Positions 38,294 to 48,296 of a DNA stretch of 64,000 nucleotides are shown here, in pieces (positions within the stretch are counted from its first letter, which is position 1; each line of letters starts with the position of its first letter). The stretch spans positions 186,001 through 250,000 of the forward strand of contig NZ_BDBI01000011.1 in the NCBI RefSeq assembly GCF_001612905.1, given 5' to 3'. The notes under the pieces were generated by a model. That model worked only from the letters and a program-made list of their open reading frames with translations, made no database searches and was not told where the DNA came from. Made by a program: the position numbers and the translations under genes. Source of the DNA: Nocardia ignorata NBRC 108230. GTDB lineage: Bacteria; Actinomycetota; Actinomycetes; Mycobacteriales; Mycobacteriaceae.

Positions 38294-39439
38294 TCACAGG
38301 CCCAGCGTGCGCCCGATGATGTCGCGCTGGATCTCGCTGGTGCCGCCGAAGATGGTCGACACCAGGGCGCCGCGCACGTGCTTTTCCATGTCGAATTCGC
38401 GCGCGTACCCGTAGCCGCCCATCATCTGCATGCCCTCGAGCGCCACTCGCTTGGCGGTCTCGGTGGCCTTGAGCTTGGCCATCGAGGCCTCACGCGCCAG
38501 CATCTTGTCCGGATTCGCGTCGGCCTCGCGGGCCACGCTGTAGATCAGCAGCTTGGTGCACTCGATCTCGGTGGCCAGGTCGGCCAGCCGGTGCCGCAGC
38601 GCCTGGAAGGTGCCGACCGGCCTGCCGAACTGTTTGCGCTGGGTGACGAACTCCAGGGTGTCGGCGAAGGCACGCTCGGCGGCACCGAGACTCATCGCGG
38701 CCAGGATCAGCCGCTCGAAGTTCAGGCCGGTCATGAGCTGACGCCAGCCGTTGCCCTCCTCGCCGACCACCGCGTCCTCGGGGAGCACGCAGTCGGTGAA
38801 GTACAGGTCGTTGGTTTCCTTCTGGTTGCCCATCAGCTCGATCGGAGTGATCTGCAGCCCCGGGGTGTTCGCGGGCACGTGGAACATGGTGAGCCCCTCG
38901 TGTTTTCCGCCCTCCTTCGAGGTGCGGGCCACGAGCAGGATGTTCTCGGAGATGTGCGCGTTGGAACACCAGGTCTTCTGGCCGTTGATCAGCCAGCCGT
39001 CGGCGGTCTTGACCGCCTTGGTCGACAGGTTGCCCACATCCGAGCCCGCCTCGGGTTCCGACATCGAGATCGACTGCGACGCACCGCGCACGATGCCGCG
39101 CAGCACGTTGTCCTTCTGTGCGTCGGTACCGAACTTGGCGTAGGCGCCGCCGGTGATCAGGGTCGGCCCGATCGCGCCGATCGGCAGCATGCCGCGGTGG
39201 GTCTCCTCGAGCAGGATGCACATGTCGACCATCGAGGCCGCCGACCCGCCGTACTCCTCGGGCACCGTCAGCCCCAGCCAGCCGAGCTCGGCCATCTTCG
39301 CGTAGACCGCTGGGTTGTGCTGTTCTCTGTCGTGATCGGTGAGCTCGTCACGCTGCGCCCTTGTCCCCGCCTCGCGCTTGGCGAACGCGGCGACCGCCGC
39401 GGCGAAATCCTTCTGTTCCGAGGTGAATTCGACGCCCAT
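38294..39439 (-). CDS. Acyl-CoA dehydrogenase (FadE family)
   Basis: This 381-residue FAD enzyme oxidises an acyl-CoA to the enoyl-CoA. FAD/substrate motifs are SMSEPEAGSDVG (residues 126-137), the adenine block TQRKQFGRPVGTFQA and GGTSEIQRDIIGR near the end. The usual catalytic Glu position before GGT is glycine (G365). Glu242 in LNFERLILAA aligns with the alternative catalytic Glu of isovaleryl-CoA dehydrogenases, which suggests branched or bulky substrates. The ATG at 39439 opens the family N-terminus VEFTSEQKDFAAAV. It follows the aldehyde dehydrogenase gene by 29 bases in the same direction. Confidence 0.9.
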   Translation of the reverse strand: MGVEFTSEQKDFAAAVAAFAKREAGTRAQRDELTDHDREQHNPAVYAKMAELGWLGLTVPEEYGGSAASMVDMCILLEETHRGMLPIGAIGPTLITGGAYAKFGTDAQKDNVLRGIVRGASQSISMSEPEAGSDVGNLSTKAVKTADGWLINGQKTWCSNAHISENILLVARTSKEGGKHEGLTMFHVPANTPGLQITPIELMGNQKETNDLYFTDCVLPEDAVVGEEGNGWRQLMTGLNFERLILAAMSLGAAERAFADTLEFVTQRKQFGRPVGTFQALRHRLADLATEIECTKLLIYSVAREADANPDKMLAREASMAKLKATETAKRVALEGMQMMGGYGYAREFDMEKHVRGALVSTIFGGTSEIQRDIIGRTLGL

Positions 39440-39468
39440 ACTGTTCCTCTGCTTCCTGATTGCTGGGT

Positions 39469-40977
39469 CTACTTGGCGCGGCCGAAGCGGCGCACCGTGA
39501 GCTTCTTGACCATCGCGATGGTCGATTCGGTCCTGGCGAAGGACTGCAGCGCCATGCCGGGAATCGCGAAGCGCTGCCGCGCGATCGAATGCGGGCGGGT
39601 GAAGCCGAGCAGCCCGGCCGCACCGTGGATCCGTCCGACGCCCGACTCCCCCACGCCGCCGAACGGCAGCGCGGGAATGGCGGCGTAGGCGGCGGGGCTG
39701 TTCACCGAGGTGGCGCCCGCCCGCAGTTCGCGCGCGATGGCCATGCCGCGTTTGCGGGAGAACACCGACGAGGCGAGCCCGTAGCGAGAGTCGTTGGCCA
39801 GGCGGATCGCCTCGGCCACATCCTGGACCTTGCGCACCGTCAGGGTCGGGCCGAAGGTCTCCTCGCGCACCGCGAGGGAGTTCTCCGGGACGTCGACGAG
39901 CACGATCGGGCGGACGAACGGCGCCTCGATCGAATCGGCGCCACCGACCAGGGCGGTCGCGCCGTCGGCGAGAGCGGCGTCGACGTGCTCGGCGACCACA
40001 TCGACCTGGGTGGGCAACGTCATCGGCCCGTAGGCGGCGTCGCCGTCTGAGCCCGGTACGAGCTCGCGCACCCGCTTGGTCAGTTCGGCGAGGAACTCGT
40101 CGTACACCGAGGCGACCACATAGCAGCGTTCGGTGCCAACACAGGTCTGCCCGGAATTGGCCATCGCCGACCACACGATCGCGTCGGCGGCCGCGGCCAC
40201 GTCGGCGTCCTCGGCGACGATGGCCGCGTCCTTGCCACCGCATTCCAGTACGACCGGGGTGAGCCGCTCGGCGGCCGCCGCCATGATCCGCTTGCCGGTG
40301 GCGGTCGAGCCGGTGAAGGCGATCATGTCGACACCGGACTCCACGAGCGCACGGCCGGTCTCCCCCGGCCCGGTCAGCACACTCAGGATTCCCTCGGGCA
40401 GGCCGGGATTGGCCTCGGCGAAGGCGTTCACGTACCAGTGCCCGATACCGACGGTGAGCTCGCTCGGCTTGAACACGACGGTGTTGCCCGCGGCCAGGGC
40501 GTAGGCGATGGACCCGTTCGGGGTGTACACCGGGTAGTTCCACGGGCCGATCACGCCGACCACGCCGTGTGGGCGCTGCTCGATCACCGCCTCGTGGTTG
40601 GCCATCATCAGTCCCGGCCAGACCTTCTTGGGCTTCAGGACGCGCTGCGCGTTCTCGGCGGCCCAGTTCAGATGTTCGACCGCGGTGACGACCTCGAGGT
40701 AGGCGTCGTCGAGCGGCTTGCCGTTCTCCGCGTGGATCAGCGCGCAGAACTCGTCCGCGCGCAGCACCAGCTGGGACGCCCAGCGTTGTAACGCCCGCTT
40801 CCGCTCGGTGAACCCGAGTTCGCGCCATGACTGTGCGGCCACGCGGGCCTGCGCGACGACGGCCGCGACCCGTGCGGCGTCGTCGACCGGCCAACTGCCG
40901 ACGGGCTCGCCGGTAGCCGGGTTCGCGGTGGCGATCATTGTCGCAGAAATCGGTGCTGCGGTGGGGGTTTCGGTCAT
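39469..40977 (-). CDS. NAD(P)-dependent aldehyde dehydrogenase
   Basis: This 502-residue enzyme has catalytic Cys279 (NSGQTCVGTER), general base Glu245 (LECGGKDAA), the glycine motif FTGSTATGKR and IGPWNYPV for cofactor binding. It would oxidise a fatty or terpenoid aldehyde to the acid, ready for CoA activation. The ATG at 40977 has GAAGG upstream. Its promoter region carries the motif copy at 41085-41100, placing it in the putative mce-linked regulon. Confidence 0.92.
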   Translation of the reverse strand: MTETPTAAPISATMIATANPATGEPVGSWPVDDAARVAAVVAQARVAAQSWRELGFTERKRALQRWASQLVLRADEFCALIHAENGKPLDDAYLEVVTAVEHLNWAAENAQRVLKPKKVWPGLMMANHEAVIEQRPHGVVGVIGPWNYPVYTPNGSIAYALAAGNTVVFKPSELTVGIGHWYVNAFAEANPGLPEGILSVLTGPGETGRALVESGVDMIAFTGSTATGKRIMAAAAERLTPVVLECGGKDAAIVAEDADVAAAADAIVWSAMANSGQTCVGTERCYVVASVYDEFLAELTKRVRELVPGSDGDAAYGPMTLPTQVDVVAEHVDAALADGATALVGGADSIEAPFVRPIVLVDVPENSLAVREETFGPTLTVRKVQDVAEAIRLANDSRYGLASSVFSRKRGMAIARELRAGATSVNSPAAYAAIPALPFGGVGESGVGRIHGAAGLLGFTRPHSIARQRFAIPGMALQSFARTESTIAMVKKLTVRRFGRAK

Positions 40978-41084
40978 TGTCGACCTTCCTTCAGGTCACT
41001 CGTTCGCGATGTGGCGGTGCGCGGTTCCACTGGGCGGGCAACTCGCCGCACGAGGTGTTGACAGGCCGCGTCGGCCGCCATTAA

Positions 41085-41100
41085 GTTAATCACAATTCTC
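41085..41100 (+). promoter_or_regulatory. GTTA-N6-ATTCTC motif, copy 6 (aldehyde dehydrogenase side)
   Basis: GTTAATCACAATTCTC is embedded in TTAA upstream and GCTAA downstream. It lies 108 bases before the aldehyde dehydrogenase start and 21 bases (two helical turns) from copy 7. Confidence 0.6.
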
Positions 41101-41105
41101 GCTAA

Positions 41106-41121
41106 GTTAATCATGATTCTG
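41106..41121 (+). promoter_or_regulatory. GTTA-N6-ATTCTG motif, copy 7 (nitronate monooxygenase side)
   Basis: GTTAATCATGATTCTG is a tandem repeat of copy 6, with only the last motif base changed. It lies 72 bases before the nitronate monooxygenase start. Confidence 0.6.
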
Positions 41122-41174
41122 TCCGGTTGCCCAGAGCCGTCCTGGTTCTGCCCGCGACCGGCGGGAACGTCTGA

Positions 41175-42982
<1,808 letters not shown>

Positions 42983-43006
42983 GTCCGGCGTTCCGCAGGA
43001 GACGAG

Positions 43007-44581
43007 ATGTCAACCGCCACCGAACCGATGCGCTCGCGACGCAATCACTGGATGAACCAGATCGCGATCCACGCCACCACGATTCCCGATTCGCCCGCAC
43101 TGCGGTTCCTCGGCAAGACGACCACCTGGGGCGAACTGCACGACCGCGTGCAACGCCTGGCCGACGCGCTCGCGCGCCGAGGTGTCGGCGAGGGCGACCG
43201 GGTGATGATCCTGATGCTCAACAACGCCGAATACATCGAGTCGGTGTTCGCGATCAACACCCTCGGCGCCATCGCGGTGCCGGTGAACTTCCGGCTCACC
43301 CCGCCCGAGATCGTCTACCAGGTCACCGACAGCGGTGCGCGCACGATCATCACCGACACGGTGCTCGCCCCGCTGGTCGGCGCCGTCGCCGCGCAGACCG
43401 ACGCGCTGGCCACCCGGATCGTGGTCGGCGGCACCACCGGTGACGGTGTCCTCGGCTACGACGACCTGCTGGCCGAACAGGGCGAACCGCACGAGCCGCT
43501 CGATGTCCCCGAAGACAGTGCCGCGCTGATCATGTACACCTCGGGCACCACCGGTAATCCCAAGGGCGCGGTGCTCACCCACCTGAACATGAACTCCCAG
43601 GCCCTCACCTGTATCCGGGCCATGCAGTACCGCGCCGACGACATCGCCTTCTGCGCCTCACCACTGTTCCACATCGCCGGATTGGGCAGTGTCGCCGCGT
43701 GTTTCGTGCTCGGCGCGCTCACCGTGATCCACCCGCTCAAGGCCTTCGACGCCACCGAGGTGCTCGACGCCTGGGAGCGCGAGCGGGCCACCTCGGTGTT
43801 CCTCGTGCCCGCCCAGTGGCAGATCGTGTGTGCCGATCCCACCGTGGCGCAGCGGGATCTGCGTTTGCGCGTGATCAGCTGGGGCGCTGCCCCCGCCTCC
43901 GACACCGTGCTGCGCGCGATGGCCGAGACCTTCCCGAACGCATTGAATGTGGCGGTATTCGGGCAGACGGAGATGTCACCGATCACCTGCGTGCTCGACG
44001 GCGAGGACGCGATCCGCAAACTCGGTTCGGTCGGCAAGCCGATCCCGACCATCGCCACCCGCATCGTCGACGACGAGATGAACGATGTCGGCCCCGGTGA
44101 GGTGGGCGAAATCGTCTATCGCGGACCGACCTTGATGCGCGAGTACTGGAACAACCCGCGGGCCACCGCCGACGCGTTCGCCGGCGGCTGGTTCCACTCG
44201 GGCGATCTGGTGCGCCGCGACGAGGAGGGCTTCGTCTACGTCGTCGACCGCAAGAAGGACATGATCATCTCCGGCGGCGAGAACATCTACTGCGCCGAGG
44301 TGGAGAACGTGCTGTTCGCCCATCCCCGCATCCGGGAGGCGGCGGTGATCGGCCGACCCGACGACAAGTGGGGCGAGGTGCCCGTCGCCGTCGTGGTCAC
44401 CGAGGACGGCGCCGACATCACCCTGACCGACCTCGCCGAGCACCTCGACACCCACCTGGCGCGCTACAAGCACCCCAAGGCGCTGGTGGTGGTCGAGGAG
44501 CTGCCGCGCAATGCGGGCGGCAAGGTGGTCAAGCACGCACTGCGCACCGAGCACGGTTCAGCGCAGGTGGTCAGCGGCTGA
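43007..44581 (+). CDS. Long-chain acyl-CoA synthetase, FadD5-like
   Basis: This 524-residue adenylate-forming enzyme has the P-loop MYTSGTTGNPKGAVLTH, FGQTEMSP for AMP binding, GWFHSGDL and DRKKDMIISGGENIYCAEVE, and the catalytic lysine in PRNAGGKVVKH. The opening RSRRNHWMNQIAIHA resembles FadD5, the synthetase of the M. tuberculosis mce1 locus. It would activate imported fatty acids or a side chain. It closes the three-gene operon and overlaps the convergent hydrolase gene by 11 bases. Confidence 0.9.
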   Translation: MSTATEPMRSRRNHWMNQIAIHATTIPDSPALRFLGKTTTWGELHDRVQRLADALARRGVGEGDRVMILMLNNAEYIESVFAINTLGAIAVPVNFRLTPPEIVYQVTDSGARTIITDTVLAPLVGAVAAQTDALATRIVVGGTTGDGVLGYDDLLAEQGEPHEPLDVPEDSAALIMYTSGTTGNPKGAVLTHLNMNSQALTCIRAMQYRADDIAFCASPLFHIAGLGSVAACFVLGALTVIHPLKAFDATEVLDAWERERATSVFLVPAQWQIVCADPTVAQRDLRLRVISWGAAPASDTVLRAMAETFPNALNVAVFGQTEMSPITCVLDGEDAIRKLGSVGKPIPTIATRIVDDEMNDVGPGEVGEIVYRGPTLMREYWNNPRATADAFAGGWFHSGDLVRRDEEGFVYVVDRKKDMIISGGENIYCAEVENVLFAHPRIREAAVIGRPDDKWGEVPVAVVVTEDGADITLTDLAEHLDTHLARYKHPKALVVVEELPRNAGGKVVKHALRTEHGSAQVVSG

Positions 44582-45608
44582 GGAACTCGTCGATCGCCGG
44601 CCAGGTGATCTGCGCGGCGGTCGCACTGGCGAGCAATCCCAAATGACCGCCGCGCACCTCGACGAATTCCACCTCGGCGTTCGGCAGCACGTCCAGGCCG
44701 CGGCGCACCGAGGAGGCGGGCACCACCGCGTCGCCGCGGCTGCCGAGCAGCAGTACGGGGCAGGTGACCTTGGCCAGTTCGATCACCAGATCCGAGCGCA
44801 GCCGGATGTAGCCCTCGGCGAGTTCGTTGCGCAGCACCAGGCTGCGGTGGATCTGCCAGTAGGAACGCCCCGGGTAACCGGGCATCGAGGCCATGAACCG
44901 CTCGGTCGCCTCGAACCGAGCCAGCGCCTCGGTGTCGAGCGCGTTGCGGATCAGGTAGGCGGGCTTGGTGATCTCGCGGTCCAGTGCCTGCAACCGGAAG
45001 CCGAGACGCACGAATTCCTGCGGGATACCACCCATGATCCGGGTGGCCAGGGCCATCTCCTTGCCACCGGTGATCTTGGCGGCCAGGCGCATCGGCGCCA
45101 GCAGCGGGGTGCGGCGCTGGTCGATGGGGGCCGCGAGCGCGGTGATGGACGCGATCGGCAGGCCGGCGTCGGCGGCGGCGGTGAGCAGGGCGAACACCCC
45201 GCCCAGCGACCAGCCGATGAGGTCGACCGGCCGGTCGTGTTCGGCGGCGACCCACGCGATGGCCTCGGGCAGGATGTCGTCGATCCAATCCTCGAGGCCG
45301 AGATTCCGGTCGGCGTAACCGAATTGGCCGTAATCGATCACGTACGGCTGTCGCCCCTGCTCGATCAGGTGGCGAACCAGGCTCTGACCGGGACGCAGAT
45401 CGAAGCACGCAGGGGTCACCGCCAGCGGCGGCACCAGCAGCACCGGGTTTCCCCCGGCGTGGCCGGCGGCCTCGTACCGCTTCAGATGGCGGTGCGGTCG
45501 CTCGTACACCGTGGTCGACGGGGTGGGCTCGCCGGATTCGAGCCCACCGCCGAACGAGACGGCCCACACATTCCGTACCGCGCGCGGTACATCGGTCACA
45601 ATCCCCAC
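44571..45608 (-). CDS. Alpha/beta hydrolase, PHA-synthase/PhaC-like fold
   Basis: This 345-residue hydrolase has the nucleophile elbow GWSLGG (in DLIGWSLGGVFALLTAA). A late Asp region occurs in GSRGDAVVP, and the catalytic His is in GGHLGLLAS. The layout, with VLLVPPLAVTPACFDLRPGQ near the start, is that of class III PHA synthase-like or CoA-ester hydrolase proteins; serine in the elbow argues for hydrolysis rather than polymerisation. The promoter region contains the CTTAC-N6-GTAAG dyad at 45661-45676. Confidence 0.83.
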   Translation of the reverse strand: MGIVTDVPRAVRNVWAVSFGGGLESGEPTPSTTVYERPHRHLKRYEAAGHAGGNPVLLVPPLAVTPACFDLRPGQSLVRHLIEQGRQPYVIDYGQFGYADRNLGLEDWIDDILPEAIAWVAAEHDRPVDLIGWSLGGVFALLTAAADAGLPIASITALAAPIDQRRTPLLAPMRLAAKITGGKEMALATRIMGGIPQEFVRLGFRLQALDREITKPAYLIRNALDTEALARFEATERFMASMPGYPGRSYWQIHRSLVLRNELAEGYIRLRSDLVIELAKVTCPVLLLGSRGDAVVPASSVRRGLDVLPNAEVEFVEVRGGHLGLLASATAAQITWPAIDEFLSR

Positions 45609-45660
45609 CGATAACCCCTTATCTCACCGGCTGCCGTCGGCAGTCCCTACGGGCAAGTAT

Positions 45661-45676
45661 CTTACCAGTGAGTAAG
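45661..45676. promoter_or_regulatory. CTTAC-N6-GTAAG dyad upstream of the alpha/beta hydrolase
   Basis: A 16-bp inverted repeat lies 53 bases upstream of the hydrolase start in an 80-base gap. It looks like a small TetR-type operator, but no regulator can be assigned to it. Confidence 0.35.
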
Positions 45677-45688
45677 TTTAGGGTTCGG

Positions 45689-47017
45689 TCAGGCGGCGCG
45701 CTGGTCCCGCTTCGCCGGGTTCGCGAGCTCGCGCCCGGTCACCGACTTGGTGATCGGGCGCGCGAACAGGACTCGCACCACAGCCCTGGCCAGGTCGGCG
45801 AGACCGTGGCGGCCCGCGGGCAGACCGAGGACACTGAGCACGGTCCTGGTCTGCGAGGGTGTCACCGGCAGCCCGGCGAAGCGGTCGGCCAGCCAGTTCA
45901 GGCTCAGCGGGGCCGAGCCTGCCAGCAGGCTCAGGTGCTCGCTGAGCCGGTCGCGCAGGTAGGTCACGTGCGCGCCGTTGGCCCGGTAGCGCTGCACGAG
46001 CGCGTCGATGTCGTCGACCGCGATGATCTGGTCGTGCACCGCTTGGGTCACCAGCAGCGGCGCCGCGGGCGCCCGGTCGCCGAGGGTGAGGTCGGCGAAC
46101 ATCTCGAGCATCGCTTCGAGGGCGAGCAGTTCGGTCATCGGCGCACCGGAGTGCCGGTCGACGCTGTACCTGGCCAGCCGCAGCACCGCACCCACCGTCG
46201 TCGACTCCGCCGCCTTGTCGAGCACCGCACGGCCCTCGTCGGAGAAATGGGTGTCGACCAGTTCGGCGAACGCCGGATACACCCGGCGCAGCGCCGCGAC
46301 CACCAGGGTCGGCAACCCCGCGTGCAGGCCGCCGTTGAGCCGGTGGAAGGTGGAGACGAGGTCACCGACCGGTGAGCCGAGCACCGCACCGGCGATATCG
46401 AGCTCGGGCGCGTAGGTCGGCGCCATCTCGGCGGCCCACGCCGAGGCGAGGCCGCCTCCCGAGTAGCCCCACAAGCCCACTTGGGCGTCGGGCGCGAGGC
46501 CGCCCGGTTCGAAGGCGAGTGCCGCGCGAATGCCGTCGAGGGCGCGGTAGCCCGGTTCGCGTGGCGCACCCCACGCACCGAGCATGCCCTCGTGATCGGG
46601 CACCGATACCGCCCAGCCCCTGGACAACGCGTCGGCGAAGAGCAGCAGTTCGATGTGGGCACAGGTGCCGATCGCCCGTGAGCCGCGGCGCAGCGAGTAG
46701 GACGGGAAGGCGCGCGGCGCGATGGCGTCGATCGCGGACTGGAACGAGACGAGTGGCGCACCCTCGGCGACACCGTCGGCCGGAGCGATCACCGTGGTGA
46801 CGGCGGCCTCGGGTACGCCGTTGAGATCGTTGCTGCGATACAGCAGCTGCCAGGCCCGGGCCCGCAGGGGAATCAGCCCGAACGCCGCCAATTCCACCGG
46901 GCGCCAGCGCAACAGCGTGCCCGGCGCCGACCTGTCGAATCCGTCGCGTGGCACATAGAACGGATCGGCGTCGGGCAGCAACACCTCGGTGGGGGCCGCC
47001 CAGCTCTCCGGGATCAC
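45689..47017 (-). CDS. Lipase family protein (secretory-lipase fold)
   Basis: This 442-residue alpha/beta hydrolase of the LIP/triacylglycerol-lipase group has the nucleophile motif GYSGGG (GLWGYSGGGLASAWAAEM). It opens PFYVPRDGFDRSAPGTLLRW, typical of the family. No clear signal peptide is seen, although most relatives are exported; the GTG at 47017 may miss one or the enzyme may act inside the cell. The GTG overlaps the stop of the diiron protein gene upstream, so both are translationally coupled. It may release fatty acids from stored or imported lipid (inference). Confidence 0.83.
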   Translation of the reverse strand: MIPESWAAPTEVLLPDADPFYVPRDGFDRSAPGTLLRWRPVELAAFGLIPLRARAWQLLYRSNDLNGVPEAAVTTVIAPADGVAEGAPLVSFQSAIDAIAPRAFPSYSLRRGSRAIGTCAHIELLLFADALSRGWAVSVPDHEGMLGAWGAPREPGYRALDGIRAALAFEPGGLAPDAQVGLWGYSGGGLASAWAAEMAPTYAPELDIAGAVLGSPVGDLVSTFHRLNGGLHAGLPTLVVAALRRVYPAFAELVDTHFSDEGRAVLDKAAESTTVGAVLRLARYSVDRHSGAPMTELLALEAMLEMFADLTLGDRAPAAPLLVTQAVHDQIIAVDDIDALVQRYRANGAHVTYLRDRLSEHLSLLAGSAPLSLNWLADRFAGLPVTPSQTRTVLSVLGLPAGRHGLADLARAVVRVLFARPITKSVTGRELANPAKRDQRAA

Positions 47018-47976
47018 GCGGTGACCCGGCGGGCCGGTTCGCTGCGGTAGCGCGAGACGGGGCCGTCGATGCCAAGCGCCCGCCACACCAGCTTGGCGAC
47101 GGGGTTCATCAGGCCGATGTCGGTGGCCAGGGCGCGCACGTCGGTGAACACGTCACGCTTGGTGTGCCGGGATTCGGTGCTACCCCAGTACGCCTCGCGC
47201 ATCACCTCGCCCGGAATGTGGAACTTGTCCACGAATTCCTTCGGCGGGGTGGCGATCATCGACAGCATCACCCGCATCACGACGGGGAACAGCACCGAGA
47301 GCAGCGACCGGGTGGCCGGGTGCATCGCTGGCACGTTCTTGCGCAGATACTCGTGCGCGAAGGAGATGTGGCGGGCTTCCTCCGCGACATGGATCTGCAT
47401 CACCCGGTGCACCATCGGATGCAGGTCGAAACCGCCGCGCAGCAACGACTTCTGGAGGTGATCGATCGGCTCCTCACCGCCGAGCACCAGGGTGAAGAAC
47501 AACTCCGGGAAATACTTCACCGCGGGCCAGATGACCATCGTCAGCTTGCGGTCGATCGGGCCCATGCCGATCACATCGCGGTAGCCGATGCGGTTGATCA
47601 TCTCCTGGAACATCATCGTGTGGTTGCACTCTTCGGCAGCCTCGTGCGTGACGTACCGGAATTCCGGATCACCGTTGGGCACCGAGATCAGGTACTGCAT
47701 CAGACCACGGATGAGTAGTTGCTCGAAGTCGATACCGACTTTGGCGATGCCCGCCTGCCGCCACATACCCATGGCGATCTGGCGTTCCACGGGCTGAGCC
47801 CGGTACCAGGGGTGGCGACCCAACGGGTCCTCGGTGGGCATGATCCAGCGGGGGTCGTCGGAATGCACCGCCATTTCCGGTGCGTCCCAATCGATGTCGA
47901 CATAGGGGTCGAAGTGTTTGCTCACCGATCCCTCGGACAAGCCCTGCAGAATATCGTGGTAAGTGGACAACGTCAT
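47014..47976 (-). CDS. AurF-like diiron oxygenase
   Basis: This 320-residue protein has ferritin-like diiron ligands: HEAAEECNH (His111, Glu115/116, His119) and VAEEARHISFAHEYLRKN (Glu199/200, His203, His208). That matches the AurF/CmlI group of N-oxygenases and hydroxylases. The substrate is not known. The ATG at 47976 is preceded by AGGAGACAC. Two tandem inverted repeats lie immediately upstream, so it is likely to be strongly regulated. It heads an operon with the lipase. Confidence 0.85.
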   Translation of the reverse strand: MTLSTYHDILQGLSEGSVSKHFDPYVDIDWDAPEMAVHSDDPRWIMPTEDPLGRHPWYRAQPVERQIAMGMWRQAGIAKVGIDFEQLLIRGLMQYLISVPNGDPEFRYVTHEAAEECNHTMMFQEMINRIGYRDVIGMGPIDRKLTMVIWPAVKYFPELFFTLVLGGEEPIDHLQKSLLRGGFDLHPMVHRVMQIHVAEEARHISFAHEYLRKNVPAMHPATRSLLSVLFPVVMRVMLSMIATPPKEFVDKFHIPGEVMREAYWGSTESRHTKRDVFTDVRALATDIGLMNPVAKLVWRALGIDGPVSRYRSEPARRVTA

Positions 47977-47993
47977 CGGTGTCTCCTAGCGGT

Positions 47994-48020
47994 GGTTCCA
48001 CTGATCAGTTTAGTGGTACC
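47994..48020. promoter_or_regulatory. Inverted repeat 1 upstream of the AurF-like gene
   Basis: GGTTCCACT, nine bases, AGTGGTACC: a 27-bp dyad with one mismatched pair, beginning 18 bases before the start codon. Its centre is about 29.5 bases, close to three helical turns, from that of the second repeat. Confidence 0.5.
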
Positions 48021-48024
48021 GGCG

Positions 48025-48048
48025 GTTCCATTCAAGTGTAGATGGAAC
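48025..48048. promoter_or_regulatory. Inverted repeat 2 upstream of the AurF-like gene
   Basis: GTTCCAT, ten bases, ATGGAAC: a perfect 7-base dyad sharing GTTCCA with repeat 1. The two repeats look like tandem sites for one dimeric regulator that is not encoded next to them. Confidence 0.5.
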
Positions 48049-48296
48049 TTCGTGTCACATATATCTTGGCACGGCGTCACCGGATGCGGAATAGGGACGA
48101 ATCACTTTCGGTACCAACACTTTCCGACCGCGAAATACGCACTGATAAGGTGTGTGCGGATTCGCCGGAAGCGCAGCACAGCGGGACGGGGACAGGCCGC
48201 ACTCGCACGGTTGCACCACCGGCAACAGTCTCGCCGGAGGGACCGGCGAGGTTCCGGCCACCAGGCTCTTCGGCCGGTGAGACGACAAAGGAACCG

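Larger units (their letters stand above)
47977..48296. promoter_or_regulatory. 320-bp control region between the AurF-like gene and the conservon genes
   Basis: The left part holds two inverted repeats annotated separately. Near 48121-48149 a weak promoter-like pair (TTTCCG, 17 bases, GATAAG) points toward the kinase gene. The remainder shows no clear coding frame of its own. Confidence 0.4.

Noticed and set aside
38294..40894. An uninterrupted minus-strand frame of 866 codons across the acyl-CoA dehydrogenase and aldehyde dehydrogenase genes
   Set aside because: Only the last 381 residues look like a protein (the FadE). The upstream half is an arginine-rich shadow of the aldehyde dehydrogenase, which is encoded in another frame with all catalytic motifs.
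45631..45643. CTGCCG-T-CGGCAG mini-palindrome
   Set aside because: With a one-base centre it is too short and GC-trivial to count as an operator or terminator on its own.
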